Both the position numbers and the translations under genes were made by a program. From Salegentibacter tibetensis (GTDB lineage: Bacteria > Bacteroidota > Bacteroidia > Flavobacteriales > Flavobacteriaceae), in contig NZ_JAIQZA010000034.1 in assembly GCF_020164485.1 (NCBI RefSeq), positions 1 to 46,622 of the forward strand: a stretch of 46,622 nt of DNA, written 5' to 3'. Within the stretch, counting starts at the first letter, position 1. The number at the start of each line of letters is the position of its first letter. Under the pieces are notes generated by a model that made no database searches, was not told the DNA's origin, and worked only from the letters and a program-made list of their open reading frames with translations. Positions 8,027 to 16,329 of this stretch are shown here, piece by piece.

Positions 8027-9871
8027 TCAAATTTGCTCAACAAAATCCAAAAAGACTTTTTTATGAAGTTCAAGATCCAAATCGGGAGAGACTGATACAC
8101 GGGCAATATAATCTTTGTCGTCTTCTTTAGTCGTGCCTTGAGTAGATGTTGCAGGTATCGTCCAATAACATCCTTTTAACTGCCCATAACTCACACAATA
8201 TTTACTCTCGTTAGGGATTTCAGTGATCATCATATCGATTAGTTTGTGATTTAATGCTCGTTTATATGCTTCTCTATCTTTATCTGTATTCCCTTTCGTA
8301 GGAAGATCTAGGGAAAAGACAGATGGGGTAAATCCTTCTTTAGCCAATTCTTCTGAAACAAAATTGATTTTCGCCGCGGGTAAAGTCTCCCTGATAAAGT
8401 TTACAAATTCACGTGTATTCTTATAGGCATCTTTAATTCTTTGATTCATTGAAGGTAATTGTTCTGCTAATATTTCAACTTGAAAATCTGTAGCCTCGTT
8501 ATCACAAAGAACCAAATGCTTTTCGATTTTTTCTAACAGAGCCTCAGCCTTTTCATTGGTTACACAGTAACCGGCAGTACATTTTCCGCCACTTGGAAAT
8601 TTTGATCCGCTAACATATGAAATGGTTCTGATATTTGAGAGTATTCCATCTTCAGCTAAAAATTGAACATTAGGACAAAAGGTTTGATCTAAAATAAATA
8701 CGGGATCAATAGCAGTTTCACCGGTAGCAGTTTTACGTACTTTACCTAAAGCATCTCTTAATTTTTCAAGATCTGGAACTTCAACCCTGGGGTTTGTTGG
8801 AATTTCAGCTATAATGTAAGGAACCGCATCTTCTTTAGCAACCTGATCTAAAACCAGATCAGTACTTTGTACCATATCATTATCGCCATCCACCGGTAAA
8901 TCTAAGACTTCAACATTGTCCAGGCAGTTAGCTACCCGTCTGGCCTGATCGTTTGTGCCGCCATAACAGTTTGGAGGAACAATAATTTTGATAGCCTTTC
9001 CTTTATGATTTTCGAGTGCATCATCGATGAGCCCCATCATAATCGCATATTGAACAGATAATCCACAAGAACCAAGTAGCGGCTTTGTATTTGTACCGGT
9101 AATCGCCTTAATTGAATCTACTACACTTGCTTTATTGGTTTCAACATTACTTTTCCCGTGCTCAGAAGAAGACCTCCCTGTTAGCTGTTTTAGAGCAGTA
9201 AAAGAATCGGCCGGTGTCATCGCAATAGTTTCTCTTCTTCTCACGTGCTGAATTTCTGAAATGTAACTTTCATTTTCTTCGCCATTTACCAATAAAATAC
9301 TCCCTAAATCGGCATGAACACTAATAAAAAAGTCAATATTTTCATTGAGGTCAATGTTATCCATTTCAGCATGTTCAGATATAAAAATGCTGCTACCGTC
9401 AAATTCGGTAATGGCTTCGGTTTTATCAACCTGTTTTAATTCAAAGTTATATCCGTAAACATGCTTTAATACTTCAGTATCAAAATACCTGGGTAATTGA
9501 CCGGTATAGATAATTTGGGTATTCTTATTATCGAATAAATTTTTTCTGAGAACCGCTAATACGGGAATCGTCCTTGATGAAAAACTGATTACGTTATCTG
9601 GTTTGAGATCATTTAAGTTAGCAATTGCCCATTCCAGTACTGAAGATAATGGATGTCCCAATCGAATATAATCGAAAGCGGTGGGTAATTCACTGAGTGC
9701 TGATGTTTCAGAATTATTGATTTTATATAGGTTTTCGAACTGCTCTAAGAATTCAGTTTTGGCCAGTTTTTCATTATAAATATCCAGCCGATGCGTTGTT
9801 AGCTTCAACCAGTCAGTTGGCGTATTTTCTATTACATCTTCAATATAATTTAGCACTCTATTGTCTTTCAT
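8027..9871 (-). CDS. Cys/Met-metabolism-type PLP-dependent enzyme
   Basis: A 614-residue fold-type I PLP enzyme related to the cystathionine gamma-synthase/beta-lyase group. The catalytic region spans about residues 240-610: LLGSCGLSVQYAIMMGLI, PPNCYGGTNDQARR, IAEIPTNPRVEVPDL, ILDQTFCPNV and the Schiff-base segment VSGSKFPSGGKC with the likely PLP lysine at 424. About 230 residues precede this core, against almost none in ordinary cystathionine enzymes of roughly 380-400 residues. The glycine-rich SGGK after the lysine departs from the usual TKYxxGHSD. The substrate cannot be deduced. It is monocistronic, with no sulfur-metabolism genes nearby. Confidence 0.75.
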   Translation of the reverse strand: MKDNRVLNYIEDVIENTPTDWLKLTTHRLDIYNEKLAKTEFLEQFENLYKINNSETSALSELPTAFDYIRLGHPLSSVLEWAIANLNDLKPDNVISFSSRTIPVLAVLRKNLFDNKNTQIIYTGQLPRYFDTEVLKHVYGYNFELKQVDKTEAITEFDGSSIFISEHAEMDNIDLNENIDFFISVHADLGSILLVNGEENESYISEIQHVRRRETIAMTPADSFTALKQLTGRSSSEHGKSNVETNKASVVDSIKAITGTNTKPLLGSCGLSVQYAIMMGLIDDALENHKGKAIKIIVPPNCYGGTNDQARRVANCLDNVEVLDLPVDGDNDMVQSTDLVLDQVAKEDAVPYIIAEIPTNPRVEVPDLEKLRDALGKVRKTATGETAIDPVFILDQTFCPNVQFLAEDGILSNIRTISYVSGSKFPSGGKCTAGYCVTNEKAEALLEKIEKHLVLCDNEATDFQVEILAEQLPSMNQRIKDAYKNTREFVNFIRETLPAAKINFVSEELAKEGFTPSVFSLDLPTKGNTDKDREAYKRALNHKLIDMMITEIPNESKYCVSYGQLKGCYWTIPATSTQGTTKEDDKDYIARVSVSPDLDLELHKKVFLDFVEQI

Positions 9872-10149
9872 AATTGTTACTTTTTGATAGCCGTCAATAT
9901 AGGTGAATTAGATTTATTTTATAATTCTTACAGACGTTTTTTGCTTTTAGATAAGGGTTTTGATTAGTTATTTAAAAATTTGCTTTCTCAATCCATGCCA
10001 GCATTAAAATAACAAGTATTAACAGTAGGTACGATCACCTTACAGGTTTCAGGTGAACTTAGTTGTTCCGGTTTATTCATAAAACAAAACTTTACGGCTG
10101 CGGTACAATTTAAATGAAATGAAACACTGGTAGGGGGCACTTGGTTTTT

Positions 10150-11199
10150 CTATTTTTCGAATTTTTCCTTTTCGCTTTGCCCCAATAAAAACCCAATGGG
10201 TTTGAGTCCGGAATGGTTAAGAGAAATGATTTTAATCATTGCAAAAATGGGTACAAACAATATCATTCCAGCTAATCCCCACATTATTCCCCCCATGACT
10301 ATGGCGACAATTACAACCATTGGATTTAATTTAACCTCCTTTCCTATAATAAGAGGTTCGAGCACGTAACTTTCAATTAGCTGAATAACCATGACCAGAG
10401 CGGAAAAAAACAAAATCTTTTGCAGACTGTCGAAATATATAAAGGAAAACAATATAGGTAGCAACCCGCTTATTAAGGGACCAAAATACGGAATTATGGT
10501 AATGACCGCACCGAATAAGGTAAATAGTAAAGCATAGGGAAGGCCGAATAGTATAAAAGTGATGAAATACATGATTCCTAACAGTATCATTACTTGAGCC
10601 CGACCCCACAAATAGTGAAATGCGACCTTACTGATCTTGTGGAGTGTCTCCTTAACTGAATCCTCTTGATTATCAGAAATATACATCATAAGGAAATCAA
10701 ATATTTTCTCCCTGTATAACAGTAGTAAAAATGCATAAATCAGTATTAAAAAGAAACTAACAACGGTACTGAACAAATTTCCAAAAAAACCAGAAACAAA
10801 GGACCCAACTTTCTCAATGATTTGATCAGACCTTCCCCTAAGGATTTCATACTGTTGGTCCAGAGATAAATTAGTTATGGTTTCAATTTTATTTTGGCTA
10901 CTTATGATAAAAGACTCTATCACGTCTGCTGAAGGCATATTCGATACAAATAAATTGATCTGAGTTATAAACAGGAACAGAGTGCCTCCAAATACAATAA
11001 ATACCACCAGGGTGCTTAACATTGAGGCTATGGTACGATTTATCCTTATTTTTTCCAGGAGGTTGCAGAGAGGAACCATCAGGAAAGCGAATAAAATTCC
11101 AAATAAGAAGGGGATTAAAAACGGAGCGCCCCAATACAGAAAGACGATAATAAGCAAGAAAAATAATAAAATCCTATTGATTTGTGCCAGTTGATTCAT
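10150..11199 (-). CDS. AI-2E family transporter (PerM-like)
   Basis: A 349-residue inner-membrane protein with the layout of the AI-2E exporter/PerM family: two hydrophobic helices at the N terminus (about 10-40), another pair near 60-85, a soluble amphipathic segment around 90-145, then several helices to residue 330. The family hallmarks include VVSFFLILIYAFLLLLYR and the conserved GAVITIIPYFGPLISGLLP followed by PLIIGKEVKLNPMVVI. Members include quorum-signal exporters and Na+/H+ antiporters, so the substrate here is open. It stands alone; no luxS-like gene is visible. Confidence 0.88.
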   Translation of the reverse strand: MNQLAQINRILLFFLLIIVFLYWGAPFLIPFLFGILFAFLMVPLCNLLEKIRINRTIASMLSTLVVFIVFGGTLFLFITQINLFVSNMPSADVIESFIISSQNKIETITNLSLDQQYEILRGRSDQIIEKVGSFVSGFFGNLFSTVVSFFLILIYAFLLLLYREKIFDFLMMYISDNQEDSVKETLHKISKVAFHYLWGRAQVMILLGIMYFITFILFGLPYALLFTLFGAVITIIPYFGPLISGLLPILFSFIYFDSLQKILFFSALVMVIQLIESYVLEPLIIGKEVKLNPMVVIVAIVMGGIMWGLAGMILFVPIFAMIKIISLNHSGLKPIGFLLGQSEKEKFEK

Positions 11200-11377
11200 G
11201 CTTCATTAATTTCTAATTCTTTAATATTCGGGCGTGTATATTTAAGCTTCCCTAATTAGAACTGCTTGATTGTTTAAAATTATCATTTTTAATTCTATTG
11301 GCGCTACCGTATAGAATGAATTTCTGTTTATGCTAAGGGTGCTATTTTTCCAATGCATCAGCAATACTATTTTTTTC

Positions 11378-12550
11378 TCATTTCTTGATACGTTTCTGAA
11401 AAGTATAGACCAACCGGAAGTCTATAAACTCTGCTATGTGTCGGTGAGCCAGCAAATTAAAACCTGCGCTGAGATGCCGGTTTATGCGGTATTGCAAACC
11501 CCAGCGGTGGAAGATACGGTCGTAGTAAGGCGTTTGGTCAAACACATATACGCCCAGACGCTGACTAAACTGAAACCGACCCAACAAAAACTCATGCCCC
11601 AGCATTAGCCCCGCTTTCACCGGACTGGCATTAAAGCGATCTCTGCTAAGTTTGTTTTGCAGCTCCTCATCGTAGTAGGCTTCGGCTCCCAAAGTGAGCA
11701 TACTCAGTCTACCCACCTGCCTTCCTGCCTGCAAAGCGAGCCCGCCCAGCGGATACTTTTTACGCTCCCCGGATTCGTTGTAACCGCGGCGCATAGTGCC
11801 CAGTAAAGAGAAATCGTAACGGGTAGAATAATTTCTCCAGTATTTTTCAGTAGTTCGTTTGCCGGTGTACCAGGGGCGGGAGTTAGGCTGGTAACTCACC
11901 GCAAGTCCTGCAGTGGGCCAGTTTATGCCTTTGTTGGGTTGGCGCGTGCCCCCATTTGAAATGTGCTGATAATTTAAGCTGGGGTTTAGCCACCACCGTT
12001 CCGCTAGCTGCACCCAGGCGCCGACACCAACCAGCAAATAGGCGCTCATATGGGTACTATATGACTGGTTGCCGGGGTTGCCGATGCTGTCGTAAGGGTT
12101 ACTTAGGTACGAAAGTCCTGCTGCGCCTTTAAAGGAGAAAAGCACACCCTTGCTAATCCGGTATGTGGGTTCCAGAAAATAAGCTGCGGTTCCACTTTTG
12201 CCCAGTAAACCAACATCGTAATCGTAATATGCCAGCATCACACCCTGACGGGGATAGCAAAGGCAGAGGGAAAAGCTGGCAGAATCGTTGCGCTGCCAGC
12301 TAAGTATGGTTTCTATGCCGGTTGGTTGTGCCCCGCTGGTATTTTGCACATCTTCAGAATGGGCGAAAATGAAACCATGCTGCACGCCCAGCCCAATCGA
12401 GAAAAGCGGTTTCTGCTTAGTTGTATTTACTTCTGCTGCTGTAGAATCTGTTTGGGCAATAGCAGGAGCAGTACAGGAAGTAAAAATAACTAACCAAAGC
12501 CATACCGGTACTTGCCTTGCAACATAACAATTGTCGTAATGTGCTTCCAA
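11378..12550 (-). CDS. PagL-like acyloxyacyl hydrolase
   Basis: A 390-residue predicted outer-membrane protein with a signal peptide (residues about 14-33, cleavage after AIAQ) and a C-terminal half of alternating beta strands. The segment NYQHISNGG, with His196 and Ser198, matches the catalytic His-x-Ser of the lipid A 3-O-deacylase PagL family. It is about twice the length of PagL itself because of an extra beta-rich C-terminal region. The likely role is removal of an acyl chain from lipid A at the cell surface. Base composition stands out: three sampled 60-base rows have 33, 31 and 28 G+C, against 17 in a row of the neighbouring permease gene. This suggests acquisition from a less AT-rich relative. 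Confidence 0.7.
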   Translation of the reverse strand: MEAHYDNCYVARQVPVWLWLVIFTSCTAPAIAQTDSTAAEVNTTKQKPLFSIGLGVQHGFIFAHSEDVQNTSGAQPTGIETILSWQRNDSASFSLCLCYPRQGVMLAYYDYDVGLLGKSGTAAYFLEPTYRISKGVLFSFKGAAGLSYLSNPYDSIGNPGNQSYSTHMSAYLLVGVGAWVQLAERWWLNPSLNYQHISNGGTRQPNKGINWPTAGLAVSYQPNSRPWYTGKRTTEKYWRNYSTRYDFSLLGTMRRGYNESGERKKYPLGGLALQAGRQVGRLSMLTLGAEAYYDEELQNKLSRDRFNASPVKAGLMLGHEFLLGRFQFSQRLGVYVFDQTPYYDRIFHRWGLQYRINRHLSAGFNLLAHRHIAEFIDFRLVYTFQKRIKK

Positions 12551-12616
12551 TTTTTACTTTTATTTTAGCAATTTAGTTCGCATTTAGCCGGGTGTTGCAA
12601 AAGTTTTAATTTCAAT

Positions 12617-12949
12617 TTATAGTATTAATTCATTTTTTAATTCATAATGCTCGGCTGTCTCATCATATCTTTTTAAAATTCGCTTTGCGTTTTCGGGAAT
12701 ATAGGCTTGTTCATAATTTTCCCCTGCAAAGACCTTTACAGAATCCATAGAATCAAATTGAAGAATTAGAAAGTATTCTACTTCATCCATTTTGTTTTTT
12801 ATAGAAATACTAACTTTTTCCAATCCGTTAACGCCATTCTTTTTTATGGTCGGGAATACCTCATTAACTAACAGGTCTTCATAAGCAGAAGCATCTTCTA
12901 ATGTTGTCCAGCCTTTCCAGGTTCGGATAATTTTCGATTTTTTGTTCAT
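12617..12949 (-). CDS. Antibiotic-biosynthesis-monooxygenase-fold protein
   Basis: A 110-residue cytoplasmic protein. The pattern IIRTWKGWTTLEDASAYEDLL, followed by a beta strand with YFLILQFDSMDSVKVFAGENYEQAYIP, fits the dimeric alpha/beta-barrel (ABM) superfamily that includes small heme-degrading and quinone-type monooxygenases as well as proteins of unknown role. No specific substrate is evident. The ATG at 12949 is preferred over an upstream start at 13042, which would add a 31-residue extension with no family similarity. Confidence 0.6.
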   Translation of the reverse strand: MNKKSKIIRTWKGWTTLEDASAYEDLLVNEVFPTIKKNGVNGLEKVSISIKNKMDEVEYFLILQFDSMDSVKVFAGENYEQAYIPENAKRILKRYDETAEHYELKNELIL

Positions 12950-13070
12950 GTTTTTATATAGGTGGCTAACAATAAATTTAGATAAATTTCGTAAGCCTGG
13001 ATTTTTTTGGTTCGTTTTTTCATCAATGGAAAAAATGAACAATGTGAATAATTAGGAGTCCGTTGAAAGA

Positions 13071-13496
13071 TTACCTAAAAAGATCTTTGTACTCCATAAA
13101 GAAAGCTTCCATTTGGTCCATAGCATCATTCAGGAATTTCATCGCTTCCGGCCATTGGTTACGGTTGTGGATACTTACATTATCTAGCTGAACATAAACC
13201 CGGGAAATTATTTTTCCTTCCGGAAGTTCATATTCTTCCTCAAATGTGGTTTCAGCTAAATATTCAGAAGTCAGGATTTTTTTCATTGAAAGCAGCTTTT
13301 CAAAATAATAAGCTCGAATTAGCGGATCTTCATCTAACACATCTATAGAAACCTGGGCAAACTTTCGGTTAAACGTGAATTTTAACTGAAGCTCTTTTAT
13401 CCCGGTGTTGTAGAGCATCCATTTTCTGCGGAAAACTATTCCAAAACTCGTCCAGAACTGCTGTCTTAATTTTTTGCTTTCGGCTTTGCTGAACAT
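13071..13496 (-). CDS. DUF4268 domain protein
   Basis: A 141-residue protein composed almost wholly of the DUF4268 domain: SKKLRQQFWTSFGIVFRRKW at the start, a beta-rich centre (KFTFNRKFAQVSIDV), and a C-terminal MKFLNDAMDQMEAFFMEYKD helix. Its function is unknown; the domain also occurs at the C terminus of nuclease-like proteins. The ATG at 13496 lies one base after the stop of the upstream ZIP transporter gene, so translation is probably coupled. An alternative start 12 codons upstream would lie within the ZIP gene and is less likely. Confidence 0.8.
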   Translation of the reverse strand: MFSKAESKKLRQQFWTSFGIVFRRKWMLYNTGIKELQLKFTFNRKFAQVSIDVLDEDPLIRAYYFEKLLSMKKILTSEYLAETTFEEEYELPEGKIISRVYVQLDNVSIHNRNQWPEAMKFLNDAMDQMEAFFMEYKDLFR

Positions 13497-13497
13497 T

Positions 13498-14166
13498 TTA
13501 GATAAAATAAGCCAGCAAGATTCCGCCGACAATTACCGCCAGCTTGGAAATGTTGAATTTATGATTTTTTGAAGCTTCGAATAAAATTGTGGTAGATACA
13601 TGCAGAAAGATCCCAATCACCAGGGCATTGATGTAAATTGAAAGCTCCTGAAGCAAACTAAATTGGGACTTAAAGAAACTTCCCAAAGGCGTCATTAAAG
13701 CGAAAATAGTAAGGAATAAACCAACTTTAATTTTACTTAAATTAGAATGAATTAGAAATACCGAAAGTATGGTCGCTACCGGAATTTTATGGATCACGAC
13801 TCCGTGTAAAATATGATCGCCTTCATCCATCGGGAAACCTTCCAAAAATGCGTGAATGCTTAAACTTATCAATAATAGAATCGGGAATTTATTCATCCCT
13901 TCCTGTTGATGTAAATGCCCGTGTTCAACCCCTTTTGAAACAAATTCAAGGATAATTTGCAGCAATAATCCCAGCATGATAAAAATACCGACTTCACTGT
14001 TTCCGTTTATGTAAACCTCGGGTAGCAGTTCAAAAATGGTGACCGCCAGGAGGTAAGCACCACTAAAACTAAGCAGTAATTGAAAACCGGTAGAAGAGGA
14101 GGGTTTTAAGAAAATAGCGATAAGGTAACCGGCAATTACAGAAATTAGGGGTAAAATATAGATCAT
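13498..14166 (-). CDS. ZIP family metal transporter
   Basis: A 222-residue inner-membrane protein of the ZIP (ZupT-like) divalent-metal permease family, which usually imports Zn2+ or Fe2+. Hydrophobic helices alternate with a short cytoplasmic loop holding VEHGHLHQQEG, a typical His-rich metal-binding loop. The conserved ISLSIHAFLEGFPM helix contains the His and Glu expected at the metal path, and HGVVIHKIPVATIL matches the next ZIP signature. The gene starts the operon with DUF4268. A minus-strand TATTTTTG element at 14239-14246 is a plausible promoter. Confidence 0.88.
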   Translation of the reverse strand: MIYILPLISVIAGYLIAIFLKPSSSTGFQLLLSFSGAYLLAVTIFELLPEVYINGNSEVGIFIMLGLLLQIILEFVSKGVEHGHLHQQEGMNKFPILLLISLSIHAFLEGFPMDEGDHILHGVVIHKIPVATILSVFLIHSNLSKIKVGLFLTIFALMTPLGSFFKSQFSLLQELSIYINALVIGIFLHVSTTILFEASKNHKFNISKLAVIVGGILLAYFI

Positions 14167-14238
14167 TAATTATAGTCAAAAACAATTAAACTTCCTTAGG
14201 ATAATCTCCCAAGGCCTTTCCCGAAGCTTATCGGTATT

Positions 14239-14246
14239 CAAAAATA
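14239..14246 (-). promoter_or_regulatory. Probable -7 element for the ZIP gene
   Basis: CAAAAATA on the plus strand reads TATTTTTG on the minus strand, a full match to TAnnTTTG. It lies 72 bases upstream of the ZIP start codon within a divergent intergenic region. Confidence 0.45.
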
Positions 14247-14371
14247 TAAAAGCGACACTGGTTACGATTTAGTTCAATTCTCATTTAATGAGTTAAAAAC
14301 CTAAGTCGTAAAAGCATCGGTAATATTTCAGCATCCCCAGCCGGCAATACCAATATTCAGCAAAATTACCC

Positions 14372-14379
14372 TATTTTTG
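14372..14379 (+). promoter_or_regulatory. Probable -7 element for the THUMP methyltransferase
   Basis: TATTTTTG matches TAnnTTTG and ends 19 bases before the ATG at 14399. No clear -33 TTG was found at the usual spacing. Confidence 0.5.
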
Positions 14380-14398
14380 TGGACTGTAAAAAACCGAT

Positions 14399-15556
14399 AT
14401 GGAAAATAATTTTAAAATGATCGCCAAGACCATGTATGGTTTTGAGCCAGTTTTGGCTAAAGAATTAATGGCACTTGGCGCTATGGATGTAAAAGAAGGA
14501 ACCAGGAACGTTAGTTTTGTGGGCGATACCGGCTTTATGTATAAGGCCAATCTTTGTTTAAGAACCGCCATTAAAATCCTGAAACCCTACCAGAGTTTTA
14601 AAATATTTTCTGAAGAAGATCTTTACAAACAAATCTACGATTTACCCTGGGAAAACTTTATGGATGTGGACGATACCCTGGCCATTGATGCAACGGTACA
14701 TTCAGATACATTCACGCACTCCCAATATATATCCCTTAAAACCAAAGATGCAATTGTGGACCGGTTTCGGGATAAATTTGATAAAAGGCCAAATGTAGAT
14801 CTTGATTTTCCAACTTTACGGGTTAATATCCATATTGAAAAGAATTTTTGCAATGTTTCTTTCGATTCTTCGGGGCAGTCTTTACACAAACGCGGTTATA
14901 AGACCGCGACCAATATCGCACCGATAAACGAAGTTTTGGCAGCGGGAATGTTATTGCTTTCTGGTTGGGACGGGCAGTGCGATTTTCTTGATCCTATGTG
15001 TGGGAGTGGTACCATTTTAATTGAAGCCGCAATGATTGCCTGCAATATTCCGCCAAACTTAAACCGAAAAGAGTTTGCTTTTGAACGTTGGAAAGATTGG
15101 GACGAAGATCTATTCGAAAAAATAGAAGCTTCTGTGCTAAAGAAAGTAAGGGAATTTCATTTTACCATTCAAGGTTATGATACTGCCCCTTCGGCGGTAC
15201 ATAAGGCCATAGATAATATTGAAAATGCCAATCTTACTGAATTTATTAAAGTAAAAAGACAGGATTTCTTTGAGTCTGAAAAAGAAGGGGAGCGGCATCT
15301 ACATATGTTATTCAATCCGCCTTACGGGGAACGTTTGGAAATTGATATGCCAAAATTCTATAAATCCATTGGAGACACGCTAAAGCAGGCCTACCCGGGA
15401 ACCGATGCCTGGTTTATCACATCTAACCTTGAAGCTATAAAACACGTTGGCTTAAGGCCATCCAGAAAAATAAAACTTTACAACGGCGCCCTGGAATCTA
15501 AATTGCTGAAATACCAGATCTATCAGGGATCGAAGAAAGCGAAGTATCAGGAATAG
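14399..15556 (+). CDS. THUMP-domain RNA methyltransferase (RlmL-like)
   Basis: A 385-residue class I SAM-dependent methyltransferase. The N-terminal 170 residues form a ferredoxin-like/THUMP RNA-binding module (KTMYGFEPVLAKELMALGA, then FSEEDLYKQIYDLPWENF and SGQSLHKRGYK). The catalytic domain has the SAM-binding motif FLDPMCGSGTILIEAAMIA and the amino-group methylation motif NPPYGERL. This combination matches the N-terminal RlmL half of the E. coli 23S rRNA m2G2445 enzyme, without the C-terminal RlmK half. Likely role: N2-methylation of guanosine in 23S rRNA. It is a single gene with its own promoter. Confidence 0.9.
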   Translation: MENNFKMIAKTMYGFEPVLAKELMALGAMDVKEGTRNVSFVGDTGFMYKANLCLRTAIKILKPYQSFKIFSEEDLYKQIYDLPWENFMDVDDTLAIDATVHSDTFTHSQYISLKTKDAIVDRFRDKFDKRPNVDLDFPTLRVNIHIEKNFCNVSFDSSGQSLHKRGYKTATNIAPINEVLAAGMLLLSGWDGQCDFLDPMCGSGTILIEAAMIACNIPPNLNRKEFAFERWKDWDEDLFEKIEASVLKKVREFHFTIQGYDTAPSAVHKAIDNIENANLTEFIKVKRQDFFESEKEGERHLHMLFNPPYGERLEIDMPKFYKSIGDTLKQAYPGTDAWFITSNLEAIKHVGLRPSRKIKLYNGALESKLLKYQIYQGSKKAKYQE

Positions 15557-15578
15557 GGATTTCAGGCATCAATCATTA

Positions 15579-16010
15579 TTAAGCTTGCCTATTACTTTGG
15601 AAACTATTTAGGAACTCGCTAGCAGTCATTACCGGCAGTGAAGATTTCTGAAAATCTTTTCCGTTTCTGGTAATTATAATTTCACATTTTGAAGCTAAGG
15701 CACTGAAATACTGAAGAGAGTCTTCAAAATATTTAAAGCCTGAATTGAGTCCTTTTTCGATTATTTCTTCATCGATTAGAGAAATTTTACATAGAATCTT
15801 GAGCTTTCTTAGTTTTTCTTTTGCAATTTTTGGAGATTCAAATTTGGATAAAAAGTAATTCACAGTGGCAAACGATATAGGAGAAACTATTAAAAGTATA
15901 TTTCCTTTATCTGCCAAAGTTGCAAGTTGCGCTGCAGATTGATAAAAAGGATCTCTTTCTCCCAGTAGATCAAGAACTATGTTGGTGTCTATAAAAACTC
16001 TCCTGCTCAT
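15579..16010 (-). CDS. PIN-domain toxin
   Basis: A 143-residue PIN-domain protein, probably an RNA-cleaving toxin of the VapC type. The N terminus VFIDTNIVLDLLGERDP carries the first catalytic Asp (Asp8); an acidic residue in EDSLQYFSALA around 95 and the Asp in IITRNGKDFQKSSLPV supply the remaining metal ligands. Its start codon overlaps the antitoxin stop by four bases (ATGA at 16007-16010), so the two are translationally coupled. The typical target would be tRNA or rRNA, but this cannot be read from sequence. Confidence 0.85.
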   Translation of the reverse strand: MSRRVFIDTNIVLDLLGERDPFYQSAAQLATLADKGNILLIVSPISFATVNYFLSKFESPKIAKEKLRKLKILCKISLIDEEIIEKGLNSGFKYFEDSLQYFSALASKCEIIITRNGKDFQKSSLPVMTASEFLNSFQSNRQA

Positions 16011-16255
16011 TTATATTTTTCCAATAAGTGATCAGTATATTCCTTTTTATAGTCTAAGTCGGTCGGGAGTTTTTTTCCGGTCGAAATACTTTTTACAAAA
16101 GGAGAAATTTCCAAAACCTCGGTATTTTTTTCACTTGTGAGCGATTGTAGATAAGCTTCCACAATTTTAGATAAACTGAGTTTTTGATCGGAAGCGTATT
16201 TTTTTGCTCTTTCAATTACTTCCTGATTGAGCTTTAAAGTGAGTTTAGTATTCAT
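16007..16255 (-). CDS. DUF6364 family antitoxin
   Basis: An 82-residue antitoxin paired with the PIN toxin. The N-terminal half, TKLTLKLNQEVIERAKKYA then LSLSKIVEAYLQSL, is a ribbon-helix-helix DNA-binding motif. The C-terminal half (EISPFVKSISTG onward to the basic end) would wrap the toxin. It is the first gene of the pair, as expected for a type II module, and sits 11 bases from a near-perfect inverted repeat at 16267-16299 that is probably its operator. Confidence 0.82.
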   Translation of the reverse strand: MNTKLTLKLNQEVIERAKKYASDQKLSLSKIVEAYLQSLTSEKNTEVLEISPFVKSISTGKKLPTDLDYKKEYTDHLLEKYK

Positions 16256-16266
16256 AGCTCTAGTAT

Positions 16267-16299
16267 TATACGTGTAAATTTAAGAAATTTATCCGTATA
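16267..16299. promoter_or_regulatory. Putative operator of the toxin-antitoxin pair
   Basis: Arms TATACGTGTAAATTT (16267-16281) and AAATTTATCCGTATA (16285-16299) are inverted repeats agreeing at 13 of 15 positions around a 3-base centre. The palindrome lies 11 bases upstream of the antitoxin start. Ribbon-helix-helix antitoxins commonly bind such sites to repress their own operon. Confidence 0.6.
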
Positions 16300-16329
16300 A
16301 AAATATAAGCTGAGACTCTCAGAAATTTT

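Noticed and set aside
10060-10149. TCACCT/AGGTGA palindrome upstream of the AI-2E gene's 3' side
   Set aside because: Only six matching bases per arm and no conserved context; consistent with chance.
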